Source: Thraustochytrium sp. TN22
Lineage: Eukaryota; Sar; Bigyra; Thraustochytrida; Thraustochytriidae
Direction of reading: 5' to 3'
Length of the DNA: 64,000 bases
Assembly: GCA_013306675.1 (NCBI GenBank)
Contig: JABLUY010000116.1
Location: 46,789-110,788, forward strand
This document shows, one piece after another, positions 27,601 to 39,347 of this stretch; within the stretch, counting starts at the first letter, position 1, and each line of letters opens with the position of its first letter. Below the pieces are notes generated by a model. That model was not told the origin of the DNA, did no database searches, and saw only the letters and a list, made by a program, of their open reading frames with translations. The position numbers were made by a program, and so were the translations under genes.

Positions 27601-30600
27601 GAAGCTGCTGATGCGGCCGTCCTCAGCGAGGCCGCTCCCGCGCGAGGTCCGCTGGCCCGGCGTCCCGGAAGCCCCCTTGAAAGGGGTCCCCCGCGCCGAC
27701 CCGGGCACCAGCAGCTGCTGCTGGACGCGCTCGAAGGTGATGGGCGAACCCATGAGGTGCGCCGGCACGCCGCACACGAGAACCATGAGCGAGAAGGCGA
27801 GGCTGGCGAGCTCTTTGTGCGTCTTGCCCGCGGCCACCAGCATGGCAAAGCCCCCGTGCGCGATAAAGTGCGAGGCAAACTCCGGACTCTCCTGCAGGAT
27901 AGCCACGAGGAGGCGAATCGCGAGCAAAAAGGTCTCCGTGTCGCTGTCCGGGCTGATGAGGCTGGCGAACCAGTGCACGGAAAGGATGTCGGAGAAGATG
28001 GCGAAGATGGAGGCGCGGTGTTCGGCGGGGGAGACCCGGGTCCCCGGCGGCGGCTGCTCTGGAATCTCGAGCAAAAGTTCGAAGAGCATGCAGCGAATCT
28101 TGCGGAGGATCGCCTCGCCCGCCTCGGAAACCTCGTCCTCGGCGGAGAGCGCCGCCAAGCGCCGGCTCGAGCGTGTCTTGCTCTTGACCAGGTCTGTCAC
28201 GGTACGACGGCGACGGCGGCGCGCGCGCGCGCCGCGCTGCGCCGCGAGCGCTGGCACCCTGAATTCGACACTGCCCTGGCTCCGCGGCGACCCAGGGAGC
28301 GACTGCGTCTCGGCATCCTCGTCATGGAGCGAGAGCGCCTGCACGCTGGGCTGCAGCGCGAGAGGAGCCGGCAGCGGCGGTGGCGAGTTTGTCTCGTCCT
28401 CGACGCCGCCTGCAGCGCCGCTCACGGCTTCGTTGTCATCGTCAGCGGCGGCGGCTGCTGCAGTGGCGGTCACCTCGGTCGCAGGCGCTGAAAAGGCCTC
28501 GTCCCCCTCCTCCACGTCGCACGGGAGCGATACGAGAATGTGCTTGAAGAGCTCAAAGAGCGAGCGGCGCACGAGGCGCTGCTTGATGAGGTTGTGAAGG
28601 AACTGTAGCGCGGCCGCCAAAACGTCCGAGATGAGGCCCTCCTCGGGCGGAATGTCGATGGCGAGCGTGAGGATGATCTCCAGCACCCAGTCGATGATGT
28701 TGAGGCGGTGCAGCGCGTCCAGGTTGAGCTTGACATTGAGGTTGTCGACGTCGACGAGGTTGCTGAGCCACTGCAGGATGATGATGACGAAGCGCCAGCG
28801 GTGGTAGCTGGAGCTGTCGGCGCCGCGCCAGACCTGGTGGTTGAGGATGAGCTGGTGCAGCATCTCCGGATCGACGATGAGCGCGTCCTCGCCCTCGCCC
28901 AGAACCGCGAGATTGAGCATGTTCTCGAAGACCTGCGGCGTGAAGATTTCCTTGGTGCGCTGCGCGATGCCAAAGAGGATCCAGGCAAGCACGCGGTGGC
29001 CGTTGGACTGCCGGAACGAGAAGCGGTTGTACTCGTGGCCGCTCAAGATGTTGCGCAGCAAGCGCAGCGTGAGCACGGTCTTCTCCGGGTCCGGGCTGAG
29101 CTCGAGCAGGCGCAAAATCACCGTGACGCCGCCCACACTGCGAACCGTGTCGCAGAGCGGGAGCGGCGTGACGGCGAAGGCGCCGCCGCCCAGAACGGCG
29201 AGGATCTGCTGCTGGCCCGACCCTGGGGCCAGCGTGGTGGCGCTATTGACCAGCACGGTGCGCGGCACGTCGATCTCGCGGATCTTTTTCTCCACGAGGC
29301 TCTTGGTGTCGATGGACTTGAAGCCCTCCAGCGTGGTGCGCCGGCCGGCGTAGAACGAGCAGATGACGTTCTCCAGGTCCACCTGGCCCGGCTGATGCAG
29401 GAACTCGCCGCTGCTGTGGAGCAGGTCCTTCCAGCAGGTACTGGGCAGCGTGAGGCGCTCGAGGTGCGAGGTGACCGACCCAGCGTCGACCTCTTCGCTG
29501 CCGCGCTCGTACGCGAAGACTTGCTCCAGCAGCACGGTTGCGAAGGAGCGCGCATCGCGCAGTGTCGCGCAGCTGCGACTCATGGTGCCGTTGTAGTTGA
29601 CGCCAAGCAGGTACATGTCGCGCGCGAAGGTGTCGGCCTTGGGGATGTCGAGCATGAGCATGGGACCAAGGCGCCAGAACCGGACCGGGTCGCTCGGGCG
29701 GCGCGTCGCGGACACGACCGGGTCGACGCCCATGAAGACGGAGGTCTTGAGCCCGCCGTTCGCCACGGCCGTCGGGTACGGGAACTTGGAGGTGGCCACC
29801 TCGACGCCGTCGCAGAAGAGCGTCATGCGCCCATTCAGCGTCTTGTCCATGATGAGACCGATGTTGCTCACAGATTTGTGCACCAGGACGAGGTGGTGCC
29901 AGTGGCCAGGACGCAGGTTCAGGTTCGGGAAGATGATCTCGTACGGGGCGAGGTTGTGCAAGAAGCGTTCGCGTGGCGACGCCGTGGGCTGCGGTGTGGG
30001 CGAGGCCGGCGGCGAGGACGGCAGCACGGAGAGGCCGGCCAGGGGGCTGCCGCTGGTTCGCGCGAGTCCGAGCAGGTTGGACACGGCCGCGCTGGCCTCG
30101 GCCGAGGCTGTCACGGCGGCGAGCGCGGCGCGCGTCAGCTCCGACGCCGGCAGCGTCGAGCCTTCTTCGCCACCATGGCCCAGCCCATTGCCGCCGTGCT
30201 CTCGTGCGCCGGCGCCCGTCGGGCTGCCGCTGCGCGGTGCCGCGGCAGCGTTGCCGCCGCCGCCGCCGCCGCCAAGGTGCGTGGCCTGCGCGAGCCCGCT
30301 GCTGTTGCCGCTGTGACGCAGGCTTGAGGATGGCGCCGCGGAGGAAGTGGCCGCAGCGGCGGCGGAGGCCGTCGCCGCGGCGGCGGCCGGCGGCGCGCCT
30401 GTGCTGTTGTTTGGCCCGCAGGTGCGGCAGCGGACGAGGCCGCCATCCTCGATGGTGACGCGCAGCAGCTGGCTGCCCTCCTTGTTGCGGATGGAAGCGA
30501 GCACGATGGGCTCGCCAACCTCGTCGCCAAGCCAAACCCAGAACGAGAGCGTGTACCCGATAAAGGGCGGCCAGGGGCGCTTGCCAATGCCGGCGATGTG

Positions 30601-33600
30601 CAGGTTGCCCGGCGCGTTGTCCTGCACCGAGGAGCGGTGGCTAGCCTGCTTCGCGAGGCGGCGTGGGCCGTTGTGGCCGGCAGGCCGCGAGTCAGCATCG
30701 TCGGCGAGAATGAAGACGTCGCTGGGGCCGGACATTTGCACGTAGGGACAAAAGAAGGCTGCGTCGTTGCCCGGGTTGGCCGCCAGATTGAGCACCTTGA
30801 GCAACGCCACGACGGTATCGTGGTCCCGCGCGGAGATGTCCTTGTCCTGGCGGTTGTACACCTCAAAGATGTTGGTGAGCAGGCGCTCCACGGAGCGCGT
30901 CGTGGAGCGGTGGCGCTCGAGGCTGCCAAGGAGCTGAATGGCGGTCTCCTGCTGAGGGTGGCCAGCGTCGCAGAGGATCTTCTCGAAGAGCTCGTCCATG
31001 AGGATTTTGGGCAAGAGCGTCTCGCAGAGGATCTCGCAGTTGGCCGCCTGCTCGCTGTGATGGCCATGCACCATGCTGGCGAGGCGCGTGAGCAACTGGC
31101 CTAGGCCGGCCTCGCTGAGCAGCGAGAGGCGGATGGTGAGCACCTGGAGCGGGTCGACGTTGCGGATGCGGAGCGCGTCGGCGTCCAGGAGGTCGGCGAT
31201 GGCGCCCACGCTGCCGTTGCCGCGGTGGCGGCTGAGGCGGATCTCCGTGGCCTCGGTGATGCAGTCGATGACCATGTCGACCAGCACGCGGTCGTGACGG
31301 GTGCCGAAGATGCCAATGGCCTGGCACGTGGAGGAGAGCGACTCATAGCGGATCTCCTCCTTGACATAGGCGCGGTTGACGATGTGATTTCCAGACATGG
31401 TCACCGTGAAAACCTGAAAGACGCGCTCCAGGACGGCGACGGCGTCGACGCGCTCCTGATCCGGAACGTCCTCGACGAACTTGCCCTCGAGGCCGTTGAG
31501 CACGTAGAGCATGGTTTCGAAGCCGCTGAGGCGGCGCACGAGGTCCTTGACGCTGTGGTTCTTGCGCATCATCTCGGCGAGCGTGCCAAGGATCTCCCAC
31601 TTGCGCGACCAGTCCTCGCGCGAGCGCTGAAGGATATCAAAGAGTGCCGCGACGTCTTCCTCGAGGAAGCGGCTGTCGCCGCGCGCCAGCTGCAGGAGCA
31701 CGAGCAGGGCGGGCGCCGGGCGCCGGTACACGAGCTTGTAGAGCGCGCGGTGTGTATTGGACTCGCGCAGCAACTGCTCGTTGAGCGGGTCGCCGTCCAG
31801 CATATCGCAAAGAATTGAGCACCAGCTGGGGAGCATGTTGTACAGTTCCGGGTCGTCCGCCTCGGACGGCGCGTCGGCGGCGAGCACGAGGAAGGGAAAG
31901 ATGGCCTCGGACAGGAGGCCAGCCTCGCGCAGCAAGTCGCGGTAGCCCTCATCGCTGCGGATCATCTTGATGAGCGTCTGACACAGCACCTGCATGATGA
32001 AGGTGCCTGCTGCGCCCCTGCCGCCGTGGTGGTCGTCGCCATCGTCATTGTTATCGACATTGTTGTTGTCGTCGCTCGCCTCCGTTTGTGTTTGCGGCGG
32101 CAGCGTCGTTTGCGGCAGTGGTGGTGGCGGTGGTGGCGGCGGCGGCGGCAGGCCGTCGGCTAGGGCCGGCGTCGGCGCCGCCCACGGTTCATGCACCACG
32201 CCGCCGCCGGTGGCGGACGAGGAGGAGGACAGGGAGGAGATGCTGGAGCGGCCTGGGTTGGGCGAGAGCAGGTCGCGGTCGCTGTGCGACTCGGCGAGCG
32301 CGTCGAGCGAGTCGGTGAGCGGGCCACGCGAGGGCGGCGGGGGGCGCGAGGGGCCCTCCTCGTGCATGTGAAGGAGCGCGGGAAATTCGGCCTCGGCTGC
32401 GGCACGTGCGTCGTTCTCGAGCTGCTCCAGGAGGTTGGGCGCCTTGTCATACTTGACGCGGCGGTTGATGACGAGTGTGGGCAGCGTGCGGCGGCAGATG
32501 GTGGCGAGCAGCGAGGCAGGACGGTAGTCCATGCCCATGGAGATGAGCTCGAGCAGCTTGGCGACCATGAAGAGGAACTCCTCGTGCACTTCGAGACTGG
32601 CGCCGAGGCTGACGAGCAGCGTGCTCATGACGCCAAACTTCTCGTCGAGCATGCCGAAGTTGACTGGGTTGGACGAGTAGATGGTGAGCACGCAGTGCAG
32701 GAGCGGCAGGCGCAGCAGGTCGGCCCCGTCGATGGGGCGGTGGTGGCGTGCCAGCTCGGCGGACGCCACATTCTCGTCCATGGACATGTAGCGCCAGGCG
32801 AACATGTGATTCTGCCAGATGGTCTCTTGCGCTTGGCGGTTTTCGACGCAGATGGCGTACTCGAGGTGGCAGAGCATGCCGGCAACGACCGCAAAGGCCG
32901 GCTCGTTGCGCGCGAGAAAGACCGAGTGCACGACGCCGAGGTGCTCGGCATCCTCTTCGGCCTCGGCGAAGCCGGGCCCAAGGTAGACGAGCTGGCGCAG
33001 GTTGGTGAGCAGAACCTCGGTCATGCTGGGCACGGCGCAGAGCACGTCGTAGTAGAGCACGTAGCCGCCGAGCTCCAGGAAGGCGTCGAGCAGGCGCTGG
33101 CTGGAGCGGCAGGAGGCCACGAGCAGCTGCACGATGCAGGTGAGGAGGCTAACGCTGGCGAGGTCAAAGGAGCCGGAGGGCTGGCGCACCGAGGCGATCC
33201 AGCGCGCCAGCAGGCCGTCGTCGACGATATGGTCCACGACGGCGGCCGGCATGAGGCTCTCGGAGACTGCCGTGACTAGCGGCGCGACCTCGTCCCGCGC
33301 GCGCGTGGCCTCGATCAGGAAGAAGAGATGGCGCAGGCCGTGGTGCGGGTCGCGCAGCAGGCTGAGCAGCACGGACTCGTGCGGCAGCAGGTGACAGAGC
33401 ATGGCGACGAGGCGCTGCATGACGTTCTGCGACCTGCGGATTTTGCCGGCCGCGCCAGTGGGCGGCTGCACGAAGTCGGCGTCCAGGTCCCCGGACGCGG
33501 GCGAGGCTTCCTCTTGGGCGGCAGGTGGCGTGTTGCCGGCGCTGGCCGCGGACTTTGGTTCGTCGTTGTCCTGAGCGGTGGCGGCGCTGAGCACGCCGGG

Positions 33601-34316
33601 CGGGTCGCGCGCGCCGACGGGCGCGGAGAAGCTGCCCTTGCGGGCAACCTGCGTGCCGCCGGCGCCGCGGTAGACGTGGATGGGCGACTCGACGCCGACG
33701 CGCTGGCGCTGCAGGTCGTCGTCGTCGTCGTCGGTCTCGCCCTCGGTGATGAAGCCCTCCTCGAGAGAGTCCTGGCGCAGGCGCTCTGGCACGGTGCCCG
33801 GGCGCACCTCGAAGGAGGTGCGCTCCGGCGTGAGGACGATCCCAAAGTAGAGCGCCAGCGCGTAGAGCAGCTGCGCCGGCAGGCCGACGGCCGCGCAGGC
33901 GTCGGCGCCGTCCTCGAGCGCGCAGGCGACCTGTTCCAGGACGTCCAACGTCTGGAAGCAGAGCCCCTCGCGCGCCACGGAGGCCTTTTGCAGGGTCACC
34001 ACGGTGGACTGGCCCGAGCCCGCGTGGATGCGGATGTGCCCGCTGAGAATGTCCATGACCTCGGTCAAGTCGTTGCCGCTCTGCAGCAGCGCGTCGGCCA
34101 CCAGCCCGGGCAGCACGTCCTCGGCCAGCTGCAGATTCTCACGGATGCGGTCCGGGGTCATGGACTTCTCCAGCTCCGGGTCCGCGAAGTAGGCCACCAG
34201 CGTGCGGTGCGACCGCCGCGCTGCGGAGCTGCCCTTTCTGGCCAGCGGGCCTCGTCGTCGTCGCCGGCTCCCATCCCTGCCCTTGCCCTTGCCGCTGCTG
34301 TGCTGGCCGCCGCTCT

Positions 34317-34352
<36 letters not shown>

Positions 34353-34443
34353 TGCTGCTGCTGCTGCTGGCGCCGCCGCCGGCACCGCCAGCGCTGCTCG
34401 CGAAGCCGCGACTCACGCGGAACTTGCTGAAGAACGACTTCAT
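21616..34443 (-). CDS. Giant BEACH-WD40 protein (LYST/neurobeachin/ALFY superfamily)
   Basis: A single 4275-residue frame without introns. Order of parts: a Gly/Ser head; an armadillo-like helical region; a concanavalin/LamG-like segment at about 1280-1560 (GYTLSFWVWLGDE, HHLVLVHKSVS, MTLFCDGVEVA); more helical repeats; an acidic run near 3205-3230; a PH-BEACH domain at about 3390-3570; the BEACH domain at about 3580-3905 (ISNFSYLMYLNMLAGRS, NDLTQYPVFPWVL, RFDFGTTQRG, DLIFGYKQRG); and WD40 repeats at about 4000-4275 with SGSRDSTVVLWDL. BEACH proteins act in vesicle traffic, lysosome size and selective autophagy as large scaffolds. There is no C-terminal FYVE finger, so it is not a plain ALFY. 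Poly-Ser, poly-Ala and Gly tracts break the helical parts. The ATG at 34443 is the first of the frame. Confidence 0.93.
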
Positions 34444-35200
34444 CCCGGGCGCTCGCGGAGCCGCCGCCGCAGCCGCCGCGCGCGCCGCGCGCGCCGCCGC
34501 CGCCGCCGCCGCCGCGCGCCGCCGCCGCCGCGCGCCGCCGCCGCTGCCGCGCTTTGCTGTCGAGCTTCAAACGGCGCCGAGGTCGGGCTCGCTCGGCATG
34601 CGCGCGCCGCGAACACCGACGCCCCCTCTCTCTCGCTCGCGCTCTCTCGCTCCCGCTCGGGTCTCGGCCCGCGCCGCCGCGGCTCGCCGCCGCGCCCCGC
34701 CGCGCCGCCGCCGCGCGCTGCCCGTCTGCCGCCGGCAGCGCCGCGCGGCGCAGACCAGCTGCTGACAGACTGTGGCTGACAGTGAGACTGTGAGTGAGAT
34801 GAGGAGGATACGAGGCCCAGGCCGGCCGCGGCACAGGCGCCGGAGAGAGCTGAGCTGCTGAGGCCGGCCGCGCGAGCCCGGCGCCTGCCCGGGCGGCCGG
34901 ACGACGAGCTCTCGCGTGACCATTGCGGAGCGATGGCGAGCGGCTTTGGCCGACTTTGGCAAGGTGCGTGCGCCTGGGCCGCGATGGGCTGCGGCAGCCA
35001 GAGCCCGGGCCTCGGTTTGCGAACCCTCCAACCTCAAGCCGGAGCCGCCAACTTGCGCCAAGCGGCTTGCGCATGGCGGCCCGCGCCAAGCGACTGACCA
35101 AGGGGCTCGCCGCTGCCTGCCTGCCTGCGTGCTCTCCAAGTCGCACGCGCCGCGGCGGCGCCGGCCAGCGGCTGCCGCTGCGAATCCGAGTCAAATTCGA

Positions 35201-35223
35201 TTTGAATTTGAATTTGAATTTGA
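35201..35223 (+). repeat. (TTTGAA) hexanucleotide repeat
   Basis: Nearly four TTTGAA units, a conspicuously AT-rich patch in GC-rich intergenic DNA between two divergent genes. Confidence 0.85.
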
Positions 35224-35600
35224 TGCGCCCAGGCAGGCAGGCAGGCGGGCAGGCAGACCGACTTCGCCTGGCCCGCTGGCCGCTGGCCGCTGGCCGTGGC
35301 CAGCCTTGGCGCTGCCTCGGGCCGCTCGCACTGCAGGCGAGCAGCCGCGCTCGGGGCGGCAGCCCTGCCAGCCTCGCTGCCCCGCCTCGCGCGCCGGTCG
35401 CCAGGTCGCCGGCCGAGCGGGCCGGCGGCGGACGGGCTGGCCGCCTCCTTGGTCGCGCCGCACTCTCCTCTGAGACTCCTCAGGCTCTGTCTCGAACTCG
35501 AACGAAAGAGCGAAAAAGGGCCGCGCCGTCGCCGCGCCGCGCGCGCTGGCGACGCGGCGGCGGCGGCGAGCGAGCGGCGGCGGCGAGCGGCGAAGCGCAA

Positions 35601-35651
35601 GCGCTGCAGCAGACGCGCTGCAGCAGACGCGCAGCAGCAGACGCGCAGCAG
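35601..35651 (+). repeat. GCAGCAGACGC minisatellite
   Basis: About four imperfect 11-15 bp copies of GCTGCAGCAGACGC, in the probable leader or promoter of the RING gene. Confidence 0.8.
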
Positions 35652-35993
35652 GCGGCGAGCGAGCGGGCGGGCGGGCAGGGCAGCGGAGGCACGGGCAGCC
35701 TGCGGCTGGCGGGCCGCGGGGCGCGCGCGGACTCGGAGCGGCGGAAGCCGCGGAAGAGAGGGCGTACTGACTGCGACGGTGAGGGAGCGGGAGGCGGCCT
35801 GGCACTGGCACTGGCAGTAGTGCCTGATCATAACAGTGCAGCCAGCCCAGACAGTGGGTCGCGCGGCGCGCGGCAGCCCGAAGACTCGGACTCGGAGCGA
35901 CACCTTCCTTCCCCTCGCGCCGCCGACGCGCTGCTCGCCGCGGTCGGCGAGCGCCGGCAGAGCGGCAGCGCGCGGGCACGCGGCGAGGCCAAG

Positions 35994-38900
35994 ATGGGCG
36001 ACGAGGCGGGGGCGCGCAAGCGGCGGTGGTGGGCGTCGGTGCGCGGGCTGGGGCGCGGCGGCGGCGGCGGCGGCAAGGGGGATGCGGTGGGTCCGACGAG
36101 GAACCGCGCGCCAGGCGACGCGCGCGCGCCGGCGGCGGGAGCGACGGCGCAGCGCGCCGGCACGTCCGTGCGCGAGGTGCTGGCCAGCGCCAGCGACGAG
36201 GCCAGCGCGTGGGCGCAGTACGGGCTGATGCCCCTCACGGCGCAGGTGCTCGTGCTGGGCCGCCGCCAGGCGCACGCGCTTCACGAGGTCGTCGAGGCGC
36301 ATAACGAGGTGGAGGGCGCGCCCTCCTCGGCGCAAATGCAGCGGCTGCAGGGCGTGCTCAAGCGCGCCGGCACGGGCCTCGCGCGGAGCCGGCGCGCGGT
36401 GGGCGTCTTCACGTTCGGCGTCCCGGCCCAGGAGCTGGGCCTCGAGGCGTCCCTGGGAGGCGGCGCGCTCCATGCGCGGGACGGCGACCTGGGCCGTACG
36501 GGCATCATTGCGCCGTGCTCCTGCATCGACGACGCGCTCCGCGTGCTGGCCTGGGCGCACGCGGACCCGAACCGCCTCGTGCTCTTGCTGGCCGCCTCCG
36601 AGGCGCACCTGCACATGCTCTCCGTGGCCTGCGTCGTGTACACCAAACCGTCGCGCGGCAGGGAGGTGGACGTGCACGAGGCCTTTAGAGCGTACATGAG
36701 CCTCTTCGGGGCCGACTCTGGGACGCCAGTCTCCGGCGCCGGGGGAGGCACGAGGGGCAACAACCAGCAACCCAGCACCGGCACCGGCACTGGCACCGGC
36801 AGCAGTAGCGGCAGGGGCACGCGGCACCTGGGCCACACGCGGCGGGCGTCTGCTGGCGAGGCTGCGTCCTCGAGCCTCTCCTGCCGGCCGGCGATTCGCT
36901 GGGCCAGCGTGAGGCTACCGCGACGATCGCGGCGCGGGTCGCTCAAAGGCGGGGCAGCGTCCGCGGGCGCGCGGTCGGCGGCCACCTCCACGCACGGCGC
37001 GCATGGCTTGGCCGAGCACTTTCCAGATGGCTCGCCCTTTGCGCGCCGCGTCGTGGGGTCCATGGCATACTTGCGCGGGCCGCTCGAGGATGAGCTGTCC
37101 GCGCGGCACGGCACAGAGGCGCCGGCCTTGGGCTGGCGTCGCATGGTGCTGCGCAAGGTCGTCCTCTCACACGCGCCGCGCTTCCTGGCGTCGCGGCCCG
37201 GCCTGCCGAGCTGCCGGCCTTATGTCATGGTGACGAACGGCGACCAGAGCGAGTTCTTGCACTCCACCATGGTGCAGGGCATTCGCGAGGCGCGCTACAG
37301 CCCCAGCGAGGACGTCTCCTTCGACATCAACCGGCGCGTGCACCGCGACGTGGTACTCAAGGTTTACCACCTGGACCCGGGCCAGCCGGGGCGGGCCATC
37401 TTTCAGCTGCATGTCAATGTGGCCAGCGCGGAGCCGGTCGAGGACGAGGCGCTGGCCGCCGGCTTTCCGGAGGGCGAGCAGCTCGTCATCGTCAGCGTGC
37501 CGCGAGCCGCGATTGACGTGCTCACTCTGGAGACCACGCTCACGCCGGACTTCCACGTGACCTGTGTCTTTGGCATGCCTGCGGCCGAGCGCGCCATGTC
37601 GCACGATGGGCCGCGCCTCTTTTCATCGGACGACGCGCGCATGGCTGCTTACAGTGGGCCCAGCGGGTCCGCCGCTGTCCCGCCGCTCGACCTGCAGGCC
37701 GTGTCCATGCCACCGATGCAGTTCAAGTGCATGAACGGCGCCTGCGGCGCCTTGCAGTACGTGAATCGCGGCCCTGGCACCGAGCCGTCCGGCAAGGCTC
37801 TGGTCTGCTCGCAGTGCTGCACCACCTCGCGATCCTCGCCCACCGTGGCGACTCTCATCCGCGAGGTTGTAGCGAGCAGCGCAGCTGCCGCCGTGGCTGC
37901 ACGGATGCAGTCCGCCAAGGTGGAGCAGCAGGAAGAAAGCGAGCGTGAACGGAGCGAGATTCAGCGCGAGCAGCGCGAGCAGAGCGAGACTGAGGTGACG
38001 GCGCGGGCCGGCCAAGACCACGCGGCAACGACGCCCGGCGGCGGTGACGACAGGCAAGAAGAAACCTTGGGGGTTCCCGATGCTGGTGCTGGTGCTAGCG
38101 TCGAGGGCGACGCGAGCACAGCGAGCGCAGCGAGCGCAGCGAGCGCAGCGAGCGCAGCGAGCGCAGCGATTTCCGAATCGGACGAGGAAGAGAAGCAGGG
38201 CGAGGCCGCGCCCGTCCCTGCGCCGGGTTCGGAAACCGGTGAGACGGCGCTGCAGTCCTCGGAGAGCGAGGGATCCGCTGCAGGCGCGACAGGAGGCGAA
38301 GAGGAGCGGTCTGACGTGGCCGGTGACGAGACGAACACGAGCGGTTTTGATGCCGAGGCGGCCTTTCAGGAGCGCCGTGAAGCGGTGTGCGAGGTCCTGG
38401 GCGCCACCCTGCCACAGGAGCGGCGGGAGGTGGAGCTTCGACTGCGCCTGACGTTGCAGTTCTGCCAGTCGGAGGCGGACGTGGATCACGTGGTGCAGAA
38501 CTTCGTAGAGCAGAGCCTGGAGGCGCCGCCGGACAGCGACGGGGACTGGTCGCGGCGGCCATCGATCCGGCGCAGTGTGCGGTTCAACCTGAGCGCGCGC
38601 GGCGATGATGCCTCGCAAGTGCGCTTCAACCTTCCGTCGGGCTCTTCGGAGGACGAGGGCACCAGCGCGAGTTCGCAGGCCGCGGCCGAGGCTGCGCGCA
38701 TGCTGCTGTTGGACAGCAGCATGCGCGGGCAACGCGGAGGCGACGCGCTCTTGGAGCAACTGCTATCGCGCATGCTCGTGATGCCCTTCGGAGAAGAGCA
38801 GCAGTCGCGGTCAACGCACTTTTCGCCCATGTTGCCCTTTAGAGGCCATCAAAGCGTGACTCGCCGGCACGGCCACGGCATGAGGGAAGCTGACATCCTG

Positions 38901-39261
38901 CGGCTCCCGGAGCATCCGTTCCGGTCTGGCAGCTTTGGCGGCGACGAGCGGCACTGTCTTATTTGCTTGGGGGACTACGCGGATGGCGAACAGCTGCGCA
39001 CGCTGCCTTGTTTCCAGTACGTTTTTCCTGATTGTCTTGTGTGAAGCTCGTGCATGCACATGCGCTCGCTCGCGCGCATGAGAGAGAGAGAGAGAGAGAG
39101 ATGCAAGAAGGATGCAAGAGAGATGCAAGAGGAGGAGAGGACTCACCAAAGACTCGACAACGCGCAGCCGCTTTCATTCGGATTGTGTGGTCCGCTGGCT
39201 CCTGGAGAACGTCAAGTGTCCGATTTGTCAGCGCGACTGCCACGAACATGGGCACCCATGA
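35994..39261 (+). CDS. RING-H2 protein with inactive PTEN/tensin-like and C2 modules (two exons)
   Basis: Exons 35994-39016 and 39168-39261 join to 1038 residues. The splice (CA|GTACGT...GCAG|C) restores CFHRFHSDC and completes a RING-H2: HCLICLGDYADGE...LPCFHRFHSDCVVRWL...CPIC, starting at Cys988. RING-H2 proteins are usually ubiquitin E3 ligases. Residues about 65-250 resemble the tensin/auxilin/formin type of PTEN phosphatase domain (RAVGVFTFGVPA, RLVLLLAASEAHLHMLSVACVVY), but the CX5R catalytic cysteine and arginine are absent. A PTEN-type C2 domain follows at about 360-530 (LRKVVLSHAPRF, GCRP-like SCRPYVMV, DVVLKVYHLD, IFQLHVN). A CX4C...CX2C zinc-ribbon-like patch lies near 577-604, then acidic/Ser sequence with an (ASA)n repeat. 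Membrane-targeted ubiquitination is inference. The ATG at 35994 is chosen because the upstream frame is low-complexity. Confidence 0.8.
38112..38169 (+). repeat. Coding (GCGCAGCGA)n repeat
   Basis: About six 9-bp units encode an Ala/Ser-Ala-Ala run in the disordered linker of the RING protein. Confidence 0.85.
39017..39167 (+). other. Spliceosomal intron (151 bp) in the RING gene
   Basis: The donor is GTACGT and the acceptor GCAG. Without splicing the frame stops at 39044 in the middle of the RING finger. With splicing the codons read C-F-H-R-F-H-S-D-C and the finger ends CPICQRDC. The intron carries a GA tract (39081-39100) and repeated GATGCAAGA units. Phase 2 intron. Confidence 0.9.
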
Positions 39262-39347
39262 ACATGCTGGTCCAAGTAAAGCGAAAGAGAAGAACTTGGT
39301 TTCAACGAGGCGCTTTTCGCGAGCAGGGAATAAGAGGTGAACAATGT

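Larger units (their letters stand above)
34444..35993. other. Divergent promoter region between BEACH and RING genes
   Basis: A 1.55-kb head-to-head intergenic region. It contains CT/GCGC tracts 180-230 bp upstream of the BEACH ATG, TTTGAA hexamers at 35201-35223, CTGGCCG triplication near 35274-35298, a GCAGCAGACGC array at 35601-35651, and two overlapping CACTGGC cores at 35803-35815. The plus frame of the RING gene happens to stay open through most of it, but that sequence is low-complexity and is not taken as protein. Confidence 0.45.

Noticed and set aside
34923-35993. N-terminal 357-residue extension of the RING protein
   Set aside because: Low-complexity R/A/G/Q sequence across obvious repeats and a promoter region; the ATG at 35994 begins before the first folded segment.
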